A stretch of 64,000 nucleotides of DNA, taken from Rhizobium mongolense subsp. loessense. Its GTDB lineage: Bacteria; Pseudomonadota; Alphaproteobacteria; Rhizobiales; Rhizobiaceae. The notes beneath the pieces were generated by a model. It had not been told where the DNA came from. It saw only the letters and a program-made list of their open reading frames with translations, and did not search any database. The stretch is taken from positions 744,001 through 808,000 of the forward strand of contig NZ_FMTM01000001.1 in assembly GCF_900099775.1 (NCBI RefSeq). Reading direction: 5' to 3'. Shown piece after piece: positions 36,637-46,487 of this stretch; positions within the stretch are counted from its first letter, which is position 1, and every line of letters begins with the position of its first letter. Position numbers and translations under genes: made by a program.

Positions 36637-36980
36637 TTAAGTCCATCCCTGATGATGGTGGTAACGTCGATAATGCCTTGGTAGTTACTCGATTGGCGCC
36701 GCCTGATCTTGTCGCATTCCTTCAAAATCCAGATTGCGATCGAAATCAGGTTGGCCCGCAGCTCGATCTGTAGCTGATTGTCGGGATGCTTGAGATCCTC
36801 GATAAAACTCACCCAAACACGCCGGGTGTAAAACAGTGCCTCAACGGATTCCCGGCTGTACTTTTCCTTGTCGCGCGCCAGCGAGAGCAATTCGATTGAC
36901 CGGTCGAGAACTTGCCGCTCCCGCTCTTTCGCGTCGGTCACCGAGTCTTGCATGACCTCGGCATAAGAGAATTGATACAT
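36633..36980 (-). CDS. flaF: flagellar biosynthesis regulator FlaF
   Basis: A 115-residue FlaF, the partner of FlbT and needed for flagellin synthesis and secretion in alphaproteobacteria. Recognisable are [40 protein letters not shown] and [15 protein letters not shown]. It lies 36 bases after flgL and overlaps flbT by four bases (ATGA), a strong sign of coupled expression. Confidence 0.93.
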   Translation of the reverse strand: MYQFSYAEVMQDSVTDAKERERQVLDRSIELLSLARDKEKYSRESVEALFYTRRVWVSFIEDLKHPDNQLQIELRANLISIAIWILKECDKIRRRQSSNYQGIIDVTTIIRDGLK

Positions 36981-37016
36981 TCATGCATCCTTCTTTGTAT
37001 TGCGCGCCTTTGATCA

Positions 37017-38063
37017 TCAAAGGTAGTTCACGAGGCTCAGCTGCTGTATTTTCGATACGATCGTGTAAGCCGTTTCGAGCTGCGTTTCCAAGGTCTTGAC
37101 CAGGGTCGAAGCTTCGGCAGGGTCGACTCCCTGGAGGTCAACGACCTTGTTGTTGATGATCGCTGCCTGGGCATCGAGAGCGTCGTTTGCCTTCTCGACG
37201 CGCTCCTGCGACAGGCCGAGCTGGCTCTGCTGCGTCACGAGGCCGGAGGTTGCCTGCGCCGCATAGCCGATGGCGCGCGAGGAAACCGCGTCCATGGCAT
37301 CAGTGCCAAGACCCTGATCGATCAGCGCATTCGTCATTACCGTGGCCATGGCGAGGTAGCGCATGCCGTCTGAATTGGCGTTGGTGGACGATGTGATGAC
37401 TTCCGAGTTGCTGATCCGGCTCGTCATGTTCTGGTTGGAAGCCTTGGACCAGCCTGTGGTCGGGTCCGTCCATGCCGCAGCGCTGAACATCGGCTCCACT
37501 GTGCTGGTCATGAAGGTATCGATTTCAGCCGCCGTCAAGGCGCTGACCGGCTTGGAAAGCCCGGTCGCGTAAGTGTTCAGCGCAGTGACGATATCGGCTT
37601 CAACGGTCGCGCTGCGATCCGTCAGCGGCGGAACGTCCGTATTGACACCGGAAAACAGGTATTCGCCGCCGGTGATCATGTTGCCGGTGTCCATGAGCTG
37701 CGAAAGTGCCGCCGCCGAGGACTGGAGGGTAACGGTGATGGCGGTCGATGCCTGGCTTCCCTTGAGCGCCGTCAGATTCTTGACCAGGGCATCACTCGCC
37801 TTTTGCACGTCGGCCAACCCGCTCTGGGACATTTCGAGACGGAGATTGACGGTGGAGTTGCTGTCCTTGAACGAGGAGATCCGGTCAAGCTCGCGCGCAT
37901 AGTTTACGCTCTTGGCCGCGTCGATGCCGAGCGATACGCCGATATCGGCGTAGGTTTTGGTGGTGGCTTCAATCGAAGCCTTGACCATCTGGTTCTGCGA
38001 CTGGCGGATCGTCAATCGCATCGCGTTCTGAATGGCTGAACTAGAAATAAAGGAGCTCTTCAT
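37017..38063 (-). CDS. flgL: flagellar hook-filament junction protein FlgL
   Basis: A 348-residue flagellin-like axial protein. The N-terminal helix (residues 1-60, with RLTIRQSQNQMVKASIEATT) and the C-terminal helix (AAIINNKVVDLQGVDPAEAS then TLVKTLETQLETAYTIVSKI) are those of FlgL. The middle (NMITGGEYLFSGVNTDVPPL) also matches the family. FlgL is the second junction protein, between FlgK and the filament. It starts only 3 bases after the flgK stop. Confidence 0.93.
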   Translation of the reverse strand: MKSSFISSSAIQNAMRLTIRQSQNQMVKASIEATTKTYADIGVSLGIDAAKSVNYARELDRISSFKDSNSTVNLRLEMSQSGLADVQKASDALVKNLTALKGSQASTAITVTLQSSAAALSQLMDTGNMITGGEYLFSGVNTDVPPLTDRSATVEADIVTALNTYATGLSKPVSALTAAEIDTFMTSTVEPMFSAAAWTDPTTGWSKASNQNMTSRISNSEVITSSTNANSDGMRYLAMATVMTNALIDQGLGTDAMDAVSSRAIGYAAQATSGLVTQQSQLGLSQERVEKANDALDAQAAIINNKVVDLQGVDPAEASTLVKTLETQLETAYTIVSKIQQLSLVNYL

Positions 38064-38066
38064 GGC

Positions 38067-39563
38067 TTAACTCGCTATATCCAGCAATGACTTCAACATT
38101 TCATCGATGGCGTTCAAAATCTTCGTCGCCGCCTTGTAGGATTGTTCGATGTCGAGAAGCAGCGTCAGCTCCTCGTCCAGGTTGACGCCGGTCTCGTTGG
38201 AATAGGCTTCGTCGGATCGCGAAAGCGCTGCCGCCGTGTTCTCCGTGGCACCGCTCGCGTCGCTGCGGTACTGCTCGAACCAACCGATCGAGTTAGACGA
38301 AAAATCCATGATGCTGACGTTGGAGTCGATACCCGTCACCGAGTTGAAGCCGATGACGCCGGCCCCCGGATCGAAATCCATCTTGGCGCCCATGGCCGTG
38401 TAGAGCTTGTCGAGCTGCGCGGTGTAGCCGCCATTGGCCGCGGTGTTCTGATTGAACGCGGCGCCGTTGATCGATCCGTCGCGCAGCTTCATCGGATCGC
38501 CGCCCAGCGAGGTCACCACCGCCGGATTGACCGTGATGGAACCAGCAATGCCGTCGATGATCGTGGCCGTCGTCGGCGTTCCGCCCGCAAGCCCGCTCGG
38601 CAACGTCCAGGTAAAGAGACCCGGCAGGGTGCTGGTTCCGGCCGTGTTCGTTTCCGAAAATAACGAAACGAGACCCTTGGCGATTTCGTCGAGCTGGGAT
38701 TGGAACGTCGGCGCGACTTCGTCACGAAGCTGGAGAAGCGCCTGGAGACTGCCCTGCGCCGACGTCGTGCCCCCCGAACCCTTAGCGAGCGCCACGCCAT
38801 CGATGTAAACGCCGTTGCCGTCCGTGGAGGCGCCGTAGCTCTGGGTCGGCTTGAAAGTCACCGCGCGCGGAATGGTCTCGAAGAGCGTCACCCCGTCCGA
38901 GGTATACAGCACCATGTCGTTGTTATCGCGGGAGACGGTCGTGACTCCCACGATCCCCGAAATCTGCTTGAGCAGGGCATCGCGCTGGTCGAGCGCTTGC
39001 GACGGATCGGCACCGGCGGACGTGGCAGACTTGACGGCGTTGTTTGCGGTCTCGAATTGCGCCAGCAGCTCATTCAGCTCTTCTACGGAATTTGCAATCG
39101 ATTTGTCCGCATTCATCCGCACCTGCTGGACAGCGTTGGTCGCATTGTTGAGCGAGTTGACGACGTCCTGCGCCGCCGTGATGGCGCCCTGGCCGGCAAT
39201 CGTGCTGTTCGGTGCGGCTCTGAACGCGCTAAGCTTGTCACGAAAGACCGCAAGGTAGGTCGAGGGCGCCGTCTCGTAGTCGTTGCCGCCGATGACGGAC
39301 TTGATGTCTTCCAAGCCGTTCAAAAGGGTCTGCTGGGCACTGTCTTGAGAATTGCTCTTCAGGTACTGGCGCAGGAGAGCATCCTCCTGCGCACGGTTGA
39401 TCTTGACCACCTGCGCGCCGTTCAACGAGGTGGTGAGCATCGCCTGCCGACGCACATAATCCTTATTGCCGGCATTGGCGATATTGTTCGATACGACGCT
39501 GCTTTGAGCGCCTGTATTGTTGAATATGCCCTGTGCCGTATTAAGTGCGGAAGTGAGCGACAT
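38067..39563 (-). CDS. flgK: flagellar hook-associated protein FlgK
   Basis: A 498-residue FlgK. The N-terminal rod-type motif SSVVSNNIANAGNKDYVRRQ is typical, as is the C-terminal NLDEELTLLLDIEQSYKAAT that ends the axial coiled coil. FlgK joins hook and filament. It begins 19 bases after the flgE stop, in the operon flgE-flgK-flgL-flaF-flbT-flgD-fliQ-flhA-fliR. Confidence 0.94.
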   Translation of the reverse strand: MSLTSALNTAQGIFNNTGAQSSVVSNNIANAGNKDYVRRQAMLTTSLNGAQVVKINRAQEDALLRQYLKSNSQDSAQQTLLNGLEDIKSVIGGNDYETAPSTYLAVFRDKLSAFRAAPNSTIAGQGAITAAQDVVNSLNNATNAVQQVRMNADKSIANSVEELNELLAQFETANNAVKSATSAGADPSQALDQRDALLKQISGIVGVTTVSRDNNDMVLYTSDGVTLFETIPRAVTFKPTQSYGASTDGNGVYIDGVALAKGSGGTTSAQGSLQALLQLRDEVAPTFQSQLDEIAKGLVSLFSETNTAGTSTLPGLFTWTLPSGLAGGTPTTATIIDGIAGSITVNPAVVTSLGGDPMKLRDGSINGAAFNQNTAANGGYTAQLDKLYTAMGAKMDFDPGAGVIGFNSVTGIDSNVSIMDFSSNSIGWFEQYRSDASGATENTAAALSRSDEAYSNETGVNLDEELTLLLDIEQSYKAATKILNAIDEMLKSLLDIAS

Positions 39564-39582
39564 GGCTTAGCCGTTACCTTAC

Positions 39583-40893
39583 TTATCTCTTGAGATTGAC
39601 GAGGACGTCCATCAAGTCCGAACCCGTCTGGAACACTTTCGAGTTTGCCGTATAGCTGCGTTGCGACTCGATCATTTCCGTGAGCTCGCCCGCCATATCG
39701 ACGTTCGAACCTTCAAGCGCGCCCGATTGGATCTTGCCGAAGCCACTCGTCTGCGGGAAGCCGGTGACGGTGACGCCGGACCTGCCGTTCGCTGAGTAGA
39801 CGTTGCCGGACATCAGCGTCAAAAGATCGGGGCTCGGCACGTTTGCGAGCGGGATCTGGAAGACGGGCTTGGTGCTGCCGTCGTCGTATTTCGAGTACAC
39901 CACACCATCGGCGTCGATGGTGATATCGACCGGCGAGTTTGCGCCCTGTCCATCAACGTTACCAGTGCCGGACCAACTGTCGCCGACCTGCGAGAGATCG
40001 AGGCTCATATTGATGGTGAGACCCGTCACCGGATCGATGATGTCCGTGGTGCCGGTATGCGTTGCATCCGTCAGCATCTGCCCCGAGCTGTCGAAATATA
40101 CCCGCTTCACGTCAACGGCGGCGGACGAGTATGGGAAGGAGCTCGTGCCGGTCGCGGCCTTGTCGGCGTTGCGGAAGACAGCCATTTCCCATTCGTAGGC
40201 GGTGCCGGTCGGCGGCAGCGGCGCCACGGTCGTTACCGGGACCTTTGTGAAGTAGATGTCGTACATCACCTTGCTGCCGAGCTTGTCGTAGGTGACGATC
40301 GAATATTTCTGCGTATCGGATGTGGCCGTTGCGTTGTTTGCGCTCGGGAGGTCAGCCGCAGTGGTTTCGATGGGCGAAGATGGCTTGAGGTTGCCCGTCC
40401 ACGTCCCATTCGCCGTCGGCACGGCTTCCAGTTTCTGATCGCCGAGGACATTGATCGGAACGAGGCCGTCGAAGCCGTTGACGACGACGGCCGGAGCGGA
40501 CGAACCATAAGGATAGCCCATCAGCGTGAAGCCCGCCGAGTTGACGAGGTTGCCTTCGTCGTCCTTCGTGAAGTCACCGGCGCGGGTCAAGACCGGCGTG
40601 CCGTCGGCGCCCTGCACGATGAAAAAGCCGTCGCCGGAAATGGCGAGGTCATAGCCCGAAGTCGTGTAGGAGATGTCGCCTTGGTCGGAAACAGCCTGAC
40701 GGATGGACGTCTGCACACCACCGGAATTGTAGTTGCCTGCCGTGGACGGCAGGACGAGCGAGGAGAAGGCCGTCGAGACAGCCTTGTAGCCGGTGGTATT
40801 TGCATTCGCGATGTTGTCGGCAACGGTGCTCAAGCGGTTTGCCTGTGCGTTCATCCCCGACACTGCCGTCTTCATGCTGCCAAAAATGCTCAT
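39583..40893 (-). CDS. flgE: flagellar hook protein FlgE
   Basis: A 436-residue hook subunit. The N-terminal motif is GSMKTAVSGMNAQANRLSTV followed by ADNIANANTTGYK; the C-terminal helix contains GALEGSNVDMAGELTEMIES and QRSYTANSKVFQTGSDLMDV. The start at 40893 gives the standard MSIFGSMKT N terminus; an upstream extension to 40992 is rejected. It is the first gene of a long operon and lies 129 bases downstream of rem, so it may have its own promoter. Confidence 0.94.
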   Translation of the reverse strand: MSIFGSMKTAVSGMNAQANRLSTVADNIANANTTGYKAVSTAFSSLVLPSTAGNYNSGGVQTSIRQAVSDQGDISYTTSGYDLAISGDGFFIVQGADGTPVLTRAGDFTKDDEGNLVNSAGFTLMGYPYGSSAPAVVVNGFDGLVPINVLGDQKLEAVPTANGTWTGNLKPSSPIETTAADLPSANNATATSDTQKYSIVTYDKLGSKVMYDIYFTKVPVTTVAPLPPTGTAYEWEMAVFRNADKAATGTSSFPYSSAAVDVKRVYFDSSGQMLTDATHTGTTDIIDPVTGLTINMSLDLSQVGDSWSGTGNVDGQGANSPVDITIDADGVVYSKYDDGSTKPVFQIPLANVPSPDLLTLMSGNVYSANGRSGVTVTGFPQTSGFGKIQSGALEGSNVDMAGELTEMIESQRSYTANSKVFQTGSDLMDVLVNLKR

Positions 40894-41022
40894 CTGAAAA
40901 CCTCGTTTTCCTTGATAGCTTGGAGAGTATTTGGCGGGCCTTGCGTGAAGCTGTCTGTAGCGGAGCTGCCTGATCGAAATATTGAACGGCACGTTTCCGC
41001 GGGCCGGGCCCGCCGCTGAAAA

Positions 41023-41694
41023 TCAGTTCCAGTCGATGCAGTAGCCGAGAAAGCGCTTCGAATCGACCGGGTCGAAGCCGAGCTTCTTGCGCAACTTCTT
41101 GCGCAGCTTGGAGATATGGCTCTCAACGACATTCTCTTCGACTTCCTCGTCGAAGATGCCGTAGATGGCGTTGAAGATCTGGGTCTTGGTGACGCGGCGG
41201 CCGCGGTTGGCAATCAGGTATTCCAAAATGCGGCGTTCGCGGCGCGGAAGCGCAAAGACTTCACCGTTGATTTCCGGATCGCGGCCGTCCGAGAAGACGC
41301 GGATCGCGCCGATATCGGTGTGGGTCGAAATCGCTTTCAGGCGGCGGCGGATTGCAGCGGCGCGCGCCAGGATTTCACGGGGGTGCACTGGCTTGCGGAC
41401 GACATCGTCGACGCCGCAATCAAAAAGTGCAAGGGTGTTTTCGAGCGAAGGCTGGTCGCTGACCGCGATCACCGGCGCCTGGGAGCGATCCCGGATCGCC
41501 CGAGGCAGCTCCAAGGTCTGCCGGCCCTGGCCGATCAGGAAAGCTTCGACAGCCGCGATATCGGAATCCGCTGCCGTTTGCACCCACTCGCCGAATTCGC
41601 TTGGATCAAAGCCCGTCGAGGGAATGCCCTCACGGCCAAACAGTGATGTGTAACCATCTTTCACGAGCTCACGCTCATCAACCACTACGATCAT
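41023..41694 (-). CDS. rem: orphan response regulator Rem, flagellar transcription factor
   Basis: A 223-residue OmpR-type regulator. The receiver domain (1-115) has the acidic pair Asp6-Glu7, Ser79 and Lys101-Pro102, but at the phospho-acceptor position Glu50 replaces the aspartate ([16 protein letters not shown]). The C-terminal winged helix (about 125-223, [34 protein letters not shown]) binds DNA. Rem of S. meliloti, called FtcR in Brucella, activates late flagellar genes and itself depends on VisNR. No sensor kinase gene is adjacent. The gene lies between the motor operon and the flgE operon, as in other rhizobia. Confidence 0.9.
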   Translation of the reverse strand: MIVVVDERELVKDGYTSLFGREGIPSTGFDPSEFGEWVQTAADSDIAAVEAFLIGQGRQTLELPRAIRDRSQAPVIAVSDQPSLENTLALFDCGVDDVVRKPVHPREILARAAAIRRRLKAISTHTDIGAIRVFSDGRDPEINGEVFALPRRERRILEYLIANRGRRVTKTQIFNAIYGIFDEEVEENVVESHISKLRKKLRKKLGFDPVDSKRFLGYCIDWN

Positions 41695-41827
41695 TCGTCC
41701 GCCTCCGAATCAGTGTGGCACCTCGATGATCTATGGGTACGAATCGCACGAATCTGGGACAAGCTGCTGGAACTTAATGGCAGGAATTAATAGTTGATTA
41801 AGAACTGGGGCCCGATTTGCTCTATAT

Positions 41828-41856
41828 GTAGTATGCCTTGTCGGTTATGCACACAA
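41828..41856 (-). promoter_or_regulatory. candidate sigma-70 promoter of rem
   Basis: On the minus strand TTGTGT (41856-41851) and TACTAC (41833-41828) are separated by exactly 17 bases, inside the AT-rich gap upstream of rem. The leader would be about 125 bases. Seen by eye only; no transcription start is known from sequence. Confidence 0.35.
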
Positions 41857-41975
41857 AAATTTCGTGGAAAAGTTAACAGATGGTAAATTAGGTCTTGTGA
41901 ACCCAATTTTCGGCCAATTCCTGCCACATTATGGCACGATTCCGTTTTGTTCACATTTTTCTATTTTTGCTTGCA

Positions 41976-42560
41976 TCAGTTATGGCAGAAGTTACTCGCA
42001 TTGGGAGTCCACTTGCCATAGCCGGTAGCGACGAGATTGGCGATCACGCGGCAGACATATCGCTTCTGCGCAGGGTCGTTGTTTGGTCCGGCGTGGTATC
42101 TGGCTACCGCCATCGTCCAGGTTTCATGCCGGTCGTGAAGATTGCGAAGGAACTTCGCCGCATATTCGACATTGCGGTGCGGGTCGAACATGGCTTCCGC
42201 CGAGCTGAAATTCTCGCCATGAAAGTAGTGGTTGATCTGCATGCAGCCGATGTCGATGAGCTTTGCACCGCTTTTTCGCGCCGAATAGAACTGCCTCATG
42301 GCGTCCACCTCGGAAGGCGGGAAGACTGCCTTGCCTTCTATGTTCAGCGCAAAAGGATAGAGCGAACCTTTGCGTCCGGTTTCCGTCAGGCCCACGGAAT
42401 AGAGAATGCCTTCCGGTATGCCGTATTTGGCGGCAGCAGAGAGGATTTCCCTTTCGCAGGCACCGTTGGAAGCGCGCGCCTCAGAGGTAAACGCTGCCAG
42501 AAGCGCCGCTGTCAGCGGCGCCAGAAGCAACATCTTCAACATTGGTCTGCCCTGCCCCAT
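41976..42560 (-). CDS. secreted lytic transglycosylase-like protein of the flagellar cluster
   Basis: A 194-residue protein with a signal peptide (residues 1-30, LLLAPLTAALLAAFTSEARA). The mature part is of the soluble lytic transglycosylase type: SVGLTETGRKG with catalytic Glu60, IDIGCMQIN (about 103-110) and MAVARYHAG (about 150-158). It should cut peptidoglycan to let the rod pass. A GGAGG five bases upstream sets the start at 42560, inside the end of motD (overlap 80 bases). FlgJ of this cluster lacks a muramidase part, so this protein is the likely replacement, like SltF of Rhodobacter. Confidence 0.8.
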   Translation of the reverse strand: MGQGRPMLKMLLLAPLTAALLAAFTSEARASNGACEREILSAAAKYGIPEGILYSVGLTETGRKGSLYPFALNIEGKAVFPPSEVDAMRQFYSARKSGAKLIDIGCMQINHYFHGENFSSAEAMFDPHRNVEYAAKFLRNLHDRHETWTMAVARYHAGPNNDPAQKRYVCRVIANLVATGYGKWTPNASNFCHN

Positions 42561-43893
42561 TAAGGCCTCCATTGCCGCGCTGTGCCGTCTGGGCGTGGCG
42601 CTCGCGCGCTTCACCGCCCTGCCCCTGCTGCAGAGATTGTTGCTGGGAAGACTGCTCTTGCGCATTTGCCTGGTTCCCCGCGTCGGGCTTTTCGACCGGC
42701 GCCATGCTGATCGTGACGTTGTCGATGGCATAACCCTGGCTGCGAAGCACCTCGATGATCTTGCCGTGATCTTCCTTGAGCTGTCGATAGGCCGCAGCGG
42801 TTTCGACCTTCAGATCGACGTTCAGGGCATCGCCGGAAAGGCGCATCGTTGCCGTCACGAGGCCGAGGTCAATCGGCGTCATCTGGATCTTCAGGGTGTT
42901 GACGACCTTCCCGGTGCTCGTCCATTCGGCAGCGTTCGACAGTGCCGAACTCGGCTGCATCGCACCCGTCCACTCCCTGTCGCCAAGGATTGCAGCGGTC
43001 ACGGATGCGGAATTCTGCGCGAGGCCGATATATCGGCGTGAATCGAGAACCGTGACGTTTTCGATATCGCTCTTCGCCTTGGCGGCGGACGCTTCCTGGT
43101 CAGCACCGATATGCATCTCCATGGACTCGCCGCGCCCGTCCGCGCGGCTCAAACGGAACGTCTTTCCATCAAGATTGACTGCGTCGTCCACGGCAGGCAT
43201 CTGCACGTCGCTGGCGCTGATCGCCGCCAGCGCATCGGCCGCAGGCGCAATACCAGTGCCACGGCCGGCATCCTTTTCCTTACCGGCCATATTGTCCTTC
43301 GCTACCTGGGCTGCAGCCAGGAATGCCGCCGGGATCACAGTGTCCGTGGCATCCTTGTTCAAAAGGCCGAGCGCATCAGAGACAGAAGTCGCATCCGACG
43401 GAGTGCCTTCATCGGTTCCGGTCTTGTTTTCCAATGTCTTTGCCGATTTTCCGTCTTTTGCGACATGTGCATCTTCCGCGACCTCGCCGGCGTCTTCCTT
43501 GACGTCGAATTTTACCGAAGCCGTATCGACGCGGCTTTTCACCTGATCCTTGCCGGATTTGCCCGTGACGATCGCAACCGTCTCCGGCTGCGTCGCGGCC
43601 TGTTGTTTCAACGATGCATCGCTAAGAGCGATCATCGGCTTGCTGCGAGCGCGCAAATTAAGAGCGATACTGCCGGCGGCGCCTTCCTCGACTTCTGTTT
43701 GAGCGTCATCAGCCGCAGGGGTCCCTGCAGGTTCGCCGCCGGTGCTGTTTTGGGGACTGTTTCCTGCCTTTGAGAGCACGTCCGAAAAGCCGCCATTGCC
43801 AGCGTCGCCGCCCTTGGCTGCCGGACCATTGCCTCTGGCGGCTGGCGACGCCTCGGTTGCGGCCGCTCCCCCCAAAACGCTCATATCGATCAT
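42481..43893 (-). CDS. motD: MotD, hook-length control protein (FliK-like)
   Basis: A 470-residue, Ala/Asp/Ser-rich protein of low complexity, except for a C-terminal domain (about 330-415): KIQMTPIDLGLVTATMRLSG followed by NVDLKVETAAAYRQLKEDHG and VLRSQGYAIDNVTI. This is the FliK C-terminal domain that switches export specificity. In S. meliloti MotD was first described as a motility protein and later recognised as FliK. The tail is rich in Gln and Gly. It starts right at the end of motC. Confidence 0.85.
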   Translation of the reverse strand: MIDMSVLGGAAATEASPAARGNGPAAKGGDAGNGGFSDVLSKAGNSPQNSTGGEPAGTPAADDAQTEVEEGAAGSIALNLRARSKPMIALSDASLKQQAATQPETVAIVTGKSGKDQVKSRVDTASVKFDVKEDAGEVAEDAHVAKDGKSAKTLENKTGTDEGTPSDATSVSDALGLLNKDATDTVIPAAFLAAAQVAKDNMAGKEKDAGRGTGIAPAADALAAISASDVQMPAVDDAVNLDGKTFRLSRADGRGESMEMHIGADQEASAAKAKSDIENVTVLDSRRYIGLAQNSASVTAAILGDREWTGAMQPSSALSNAAEWTSTGKVVNTLKIQMTPIDLGLVTATMRLSGDALNVDLKVETAAAYRQLKEDHGKIIEVLRSQGYAIDNVTISMAPVEKPDAGNQANAQEQSSQQQSLQQGQGGEARERHAQTAQRGNGGLNGAGQTNVEDVASGAADSGASGSVYL

Positions 43894-43894
43894 T

Positions 43895-45199
43895 TCAATT
43901 GCTCTCTTGGCTCAAGAGACCGTCGATTTCATCGAGTTTCGAACGGCTCGTCGTCACAAAGGATTTGAATGAGGGATCAGCCACCTGCTCTGCACCGTGC
44001 CGCATCAACGCCGGCGCCGCCCCATCGTCAGCAGGCTCGGAGGGCGCCGCGATCTCTGCGGGCTGGGATCCGTCGGCCGTCGATACGGCTGCCTGTTCAG
44101 AAGTAATTTCTTCATTAGCAGGTTTAGAACCGGACGCTTGTGTCAGGCTTGCCGGATCCGGCGGCTGCAGCACCTGTTCGGCGATTGTTTTGGCTGCGGC
44201 GCGTAACGCGCGGTCGCGCGGGGAGAGCTCGCTGTCTGCAACGCTGCCGATGCTCTTTGCGGCCGCCCCCACGTCGGGCGTGGAGACTAAGGCCATGTTG
44301 CCGTAGAAATCCGCGAGCGCGCCGAGCGCATTGTTCGGTTCGCCGGCAAGCGATTGCGCGTATGCGGCCGCCGTCCTTGCAAGCTCCGCCTTGCCGGCAA
44401 TACCGGCGGCGCGCGCAATGCGCAGATAGACCTCGCGCCGCCGCGACTCGTCCATGAAGGAGACGATGCTGACGATATCCTCCGTCTTCACATGGTCGTG
44501 GTCGACGATCAGCTTGACGAAAAGATCGGCGAACTGGCTCGCATAGGGCGAATGCAGGAACCGCCGCACATACCGCTGCGAATAGGCAAGGCCCTTGTCA
44601 CGGAGACCCGCCTCGACGCAAATCGCCACCGAGCGGCGCAGGGCCGCCTCTTCGACGATCGTTCCCGGCGCCGAGAGCCGCGCCTGATCATAGAGCTTGA
44701 GCGCTTCGTCCGGGCTTCGCGCCACCATGACGTTGCCGCCGACAAGCGCGAGATAGGGACCGATCTTCTTGTCGCGGTACTCATTTGCGGTGTCGACCAG
44801 TGTCTTTGCAACGAGCAGGCCCTTGCCGCTCAGGTACTTGCGCAGGACATCGGTCACGCGATTGTCGAAATAGCCGTTCACGTCCCGGGCAATCAGATAT
44901 TCGAGCGTGGCCGGATTGCCGCCGCTCATGGCATAGACGAGTGCGGCATCGACATTGCGGTCGTCATCGAAGACTGAGGCATCCGCACTGCGCAGGCGCT
45001 GATCGATCGTGCCGAGCATGAAGCGCTGCATCTCCGCCGCCGAATGATCGCCGAGAGCGACCGAGTCCTGTACGAACTGCAGCGAACGCAACATCTTGTA
45101 CGGCGCCAGGTTCGCCTGATCCTCGCCCGCAGCGACGGTTGGCGAAGCGATCGCCAGTCCGAGAGCAAGGAGAAGATGCCGGTGCTGCGGGCGCGCCAT
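43895..45199 (-). CDS. motC: MotC, periplasmic motor protein
   Basis: A 434-residue exported protein specific to rhizobial motors. Residues 1-25 form a signal peptide (HLLLALGLAIASPTVAAG). The mature part is helical with repeats that resemble tetratricopeptides (about 80-330). In S. meliloti MotC binds the periplasmic part of MotB and, with MotE as its chaperone, modulates stator function. The ATG at 45199 with AAGGATAG upstream is used; the frame extends further into motB without a start signal. It follows motB with a 4-base gap. Confidence 0.9.
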   Translation of the reverse strand: MARPQHRHLLLALGLAIASPTVAAGEDQANLAPYKMLRSLQFVQDSVALGDHSAAEMQRFMLGTIDQRLRSADASVFDDDRNVDAALVYAMSGGNPATLEYLIARDVNGYFDNRVTDVLRKYLSGKGLLVAKTLVDTANEYRDKKIGPYLALVGGNVMVARSPDEALKLYDQARLSAPGTIVEEAALRRSVAICVEAGLRDKGLAYSQRYVRRFLHSPYASQFADLFVKLIVDHDHVKTEDIVSIVSFMDESRRREVYLRIARAAGIAGKAELARTAAAYAQSLAGEPNNALGALADFYGNMALVSTPDVGAAAKSIGSVADSELSPRDRALRAAAKTIAEQVLQPPDPASLTQASGSKPANEEITSEQAAVSTADGSQPAEIAAPSEPADDGAAPALMRHGAEQVADPSFKSFVTTSRSKLDEIDGLLSQESN

Positions 45200-45203
45200 G
45201 AGA

Positions 45204-46487
45204 CTATCCTTGATCCGCCTGAACCAGGATTTCGATGCGGCGGTTGGCAGCATTGAATGGATCGTCGGGCGACTTCAGCCTCCGATCGGCAAAGCCGGAA
45301 ACCTGGGAGACGCGCTTCTCGTCCAGCCCGCCCCGAACGAGCATGTAATAGGCTGCCTGCGCACGATCCATGGAAAGACGCCAGTTCTCATTGTCGGCAC
45401 CCTTATATTGACGGCCGTCCGTATGGCCGCGGATCATGACTGCGCCCTGACGGCTCTTCAGGATTTCGCCGATCTTCTCCATCGCCAGCACCATTTCCTT
45501 ACGCGGAATGGCCGAGCCGATATTGAACATGGAACTGTCGTCCTGGTCGGCCAGGCTGACGAGCAGGCCGCCCTCTGCTGCAGTGACGGTCAAACCCTCT
45601 GCAAGCTTGCCCGCAATACCGCCGATCTGCCTGGCGATTTCCCGTTGGAGGTCCTCGGCCTGTTTCTGCTCGTCGGTAAGCTTCAGTGCATTGGCAGGCT
45701 GTTGTTGGCCGGGCTTTTGTGCCTCGGCTGCGGCTTCACCCGATTTTTCCGGCAAGGGGGCGCCCTTGTCCTGCGCTTCGCCTGCTGCGGCGGACGCCTC
45801 ATCCGCTGTTGCAGGCTTGAGCGCCTCCTTCGCCAGTTCCGTCGCATCGGGTTTCTGTTCGGGGTCGGCCTCGTCGGCTGCGGCCTGTTCGGCCTTGTCG
45901 GCATGCGTGACCTCGACCTGTTTCGTCCAGAAATCCGGATCGAACGGATCGCGATACGCCTTTCCGCCATCAGCCCCGGTTGCGGGACCTGAATCGCTTG
46001 CTCCGCCCTCGCCTTTCGCGCTGACATTTGCTTGCTGGCCGACTTCCTGGGCGATTTCGGCAAGAACCGAATAGGGGTTCTCGAAGAAATCGGCTTCGGA
46101 GTAATTCCTCTGGTCGCCTGAAGTCGACGTCTGGTCGTCACCATTGGCGGCGGACGCGCCTTTGGTGGGTTCTTCTTCCTCTTGCTTCGACTTGTCCTGC
46201 TTCCGATCGCCATCGGCCTGGTCGACGGGCTTTTTCAAGCCCTTCTCAGTGGGCTTCTCATCGGCAAGCTTGATCGGATTGAAATAGGTGGCGACGGAGG
46301 CCTTGGTTTCCTCGTTGGCCGCGTTGACCAGCCACATGACGAGGAAGAACGCCATCATGGCGGTCATGAAGTCGGCATAGGCGATTTTCCAGGCGCCGCC
46401 ATGCGCGCCGTCATGATCGCCGCCGCCATGCCGCTTGACGATGATGACTTCGTTCCGGCCGTGGTGATGGTTTTCGCTTTCACTCAT
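45204..46487 (-). CDS. motB: flagellar motor protein MotB
   Basis: A 427-residue stator protein. The single membrane helix is at about 36-56 (AYADFMTAMMAFFLVMW) with the proton-binding Asp39. A long Glu/Asp/Ala-rich linker (about 75-280) is unusual in length and precedes the OmpA-like peptidoglycan-binding domain (MVIRGHTDGRQY-like segment at about 355, NAANRRIEILVQ at the end). E. coli MotB has 308 residues; the extra length is the linker, as in rhizobia, where MotC acts. The start overlaps the end of the FliH-like gene. Confidence 0.94.
   Translation of the reverse strand: MSESENHHHGRNEVIIVKRHGGGDHDGAHGGAWKIAYADFMTAMMAFFLVMWLVNAANEETKASVATYFNPIKLADEKPTEKGLKKPVDQADGDRKQDKSKQEEEEPTKGASAANGDDQTSTSGDQRNYSEADFFENPYSVLAEIAQEVGQQANVSAKGEGGASDSGPATGADGGKAYRDPFDPDFWTKQVEVTHADKAEQAAADEADPEQKPDATELAKEALKPATADEASAAAGEAQDKGAPLPEKSGEAAAEAQKPGQQQPANALKLTDEQKQAEDLQREIARQIGGIAGKLAEGLTVTAAEGGLLVSLADQDDSSMFNIGSAIPRKEMVLAMEKIGEILKSRQGAVMIRGHTDGRQYKGADNENWRLSMDRAQAAYYMLVRGGLDEKRVSQVSGFADRRLKSPDDPFNAANRRIEILVQADQG

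Noticed and set aside
38700..39593. 297-codon frame antisense to flgK
   Set aside because: Lies wholly on the complement of flgK and shows no domain; the flagellar gene is certain.
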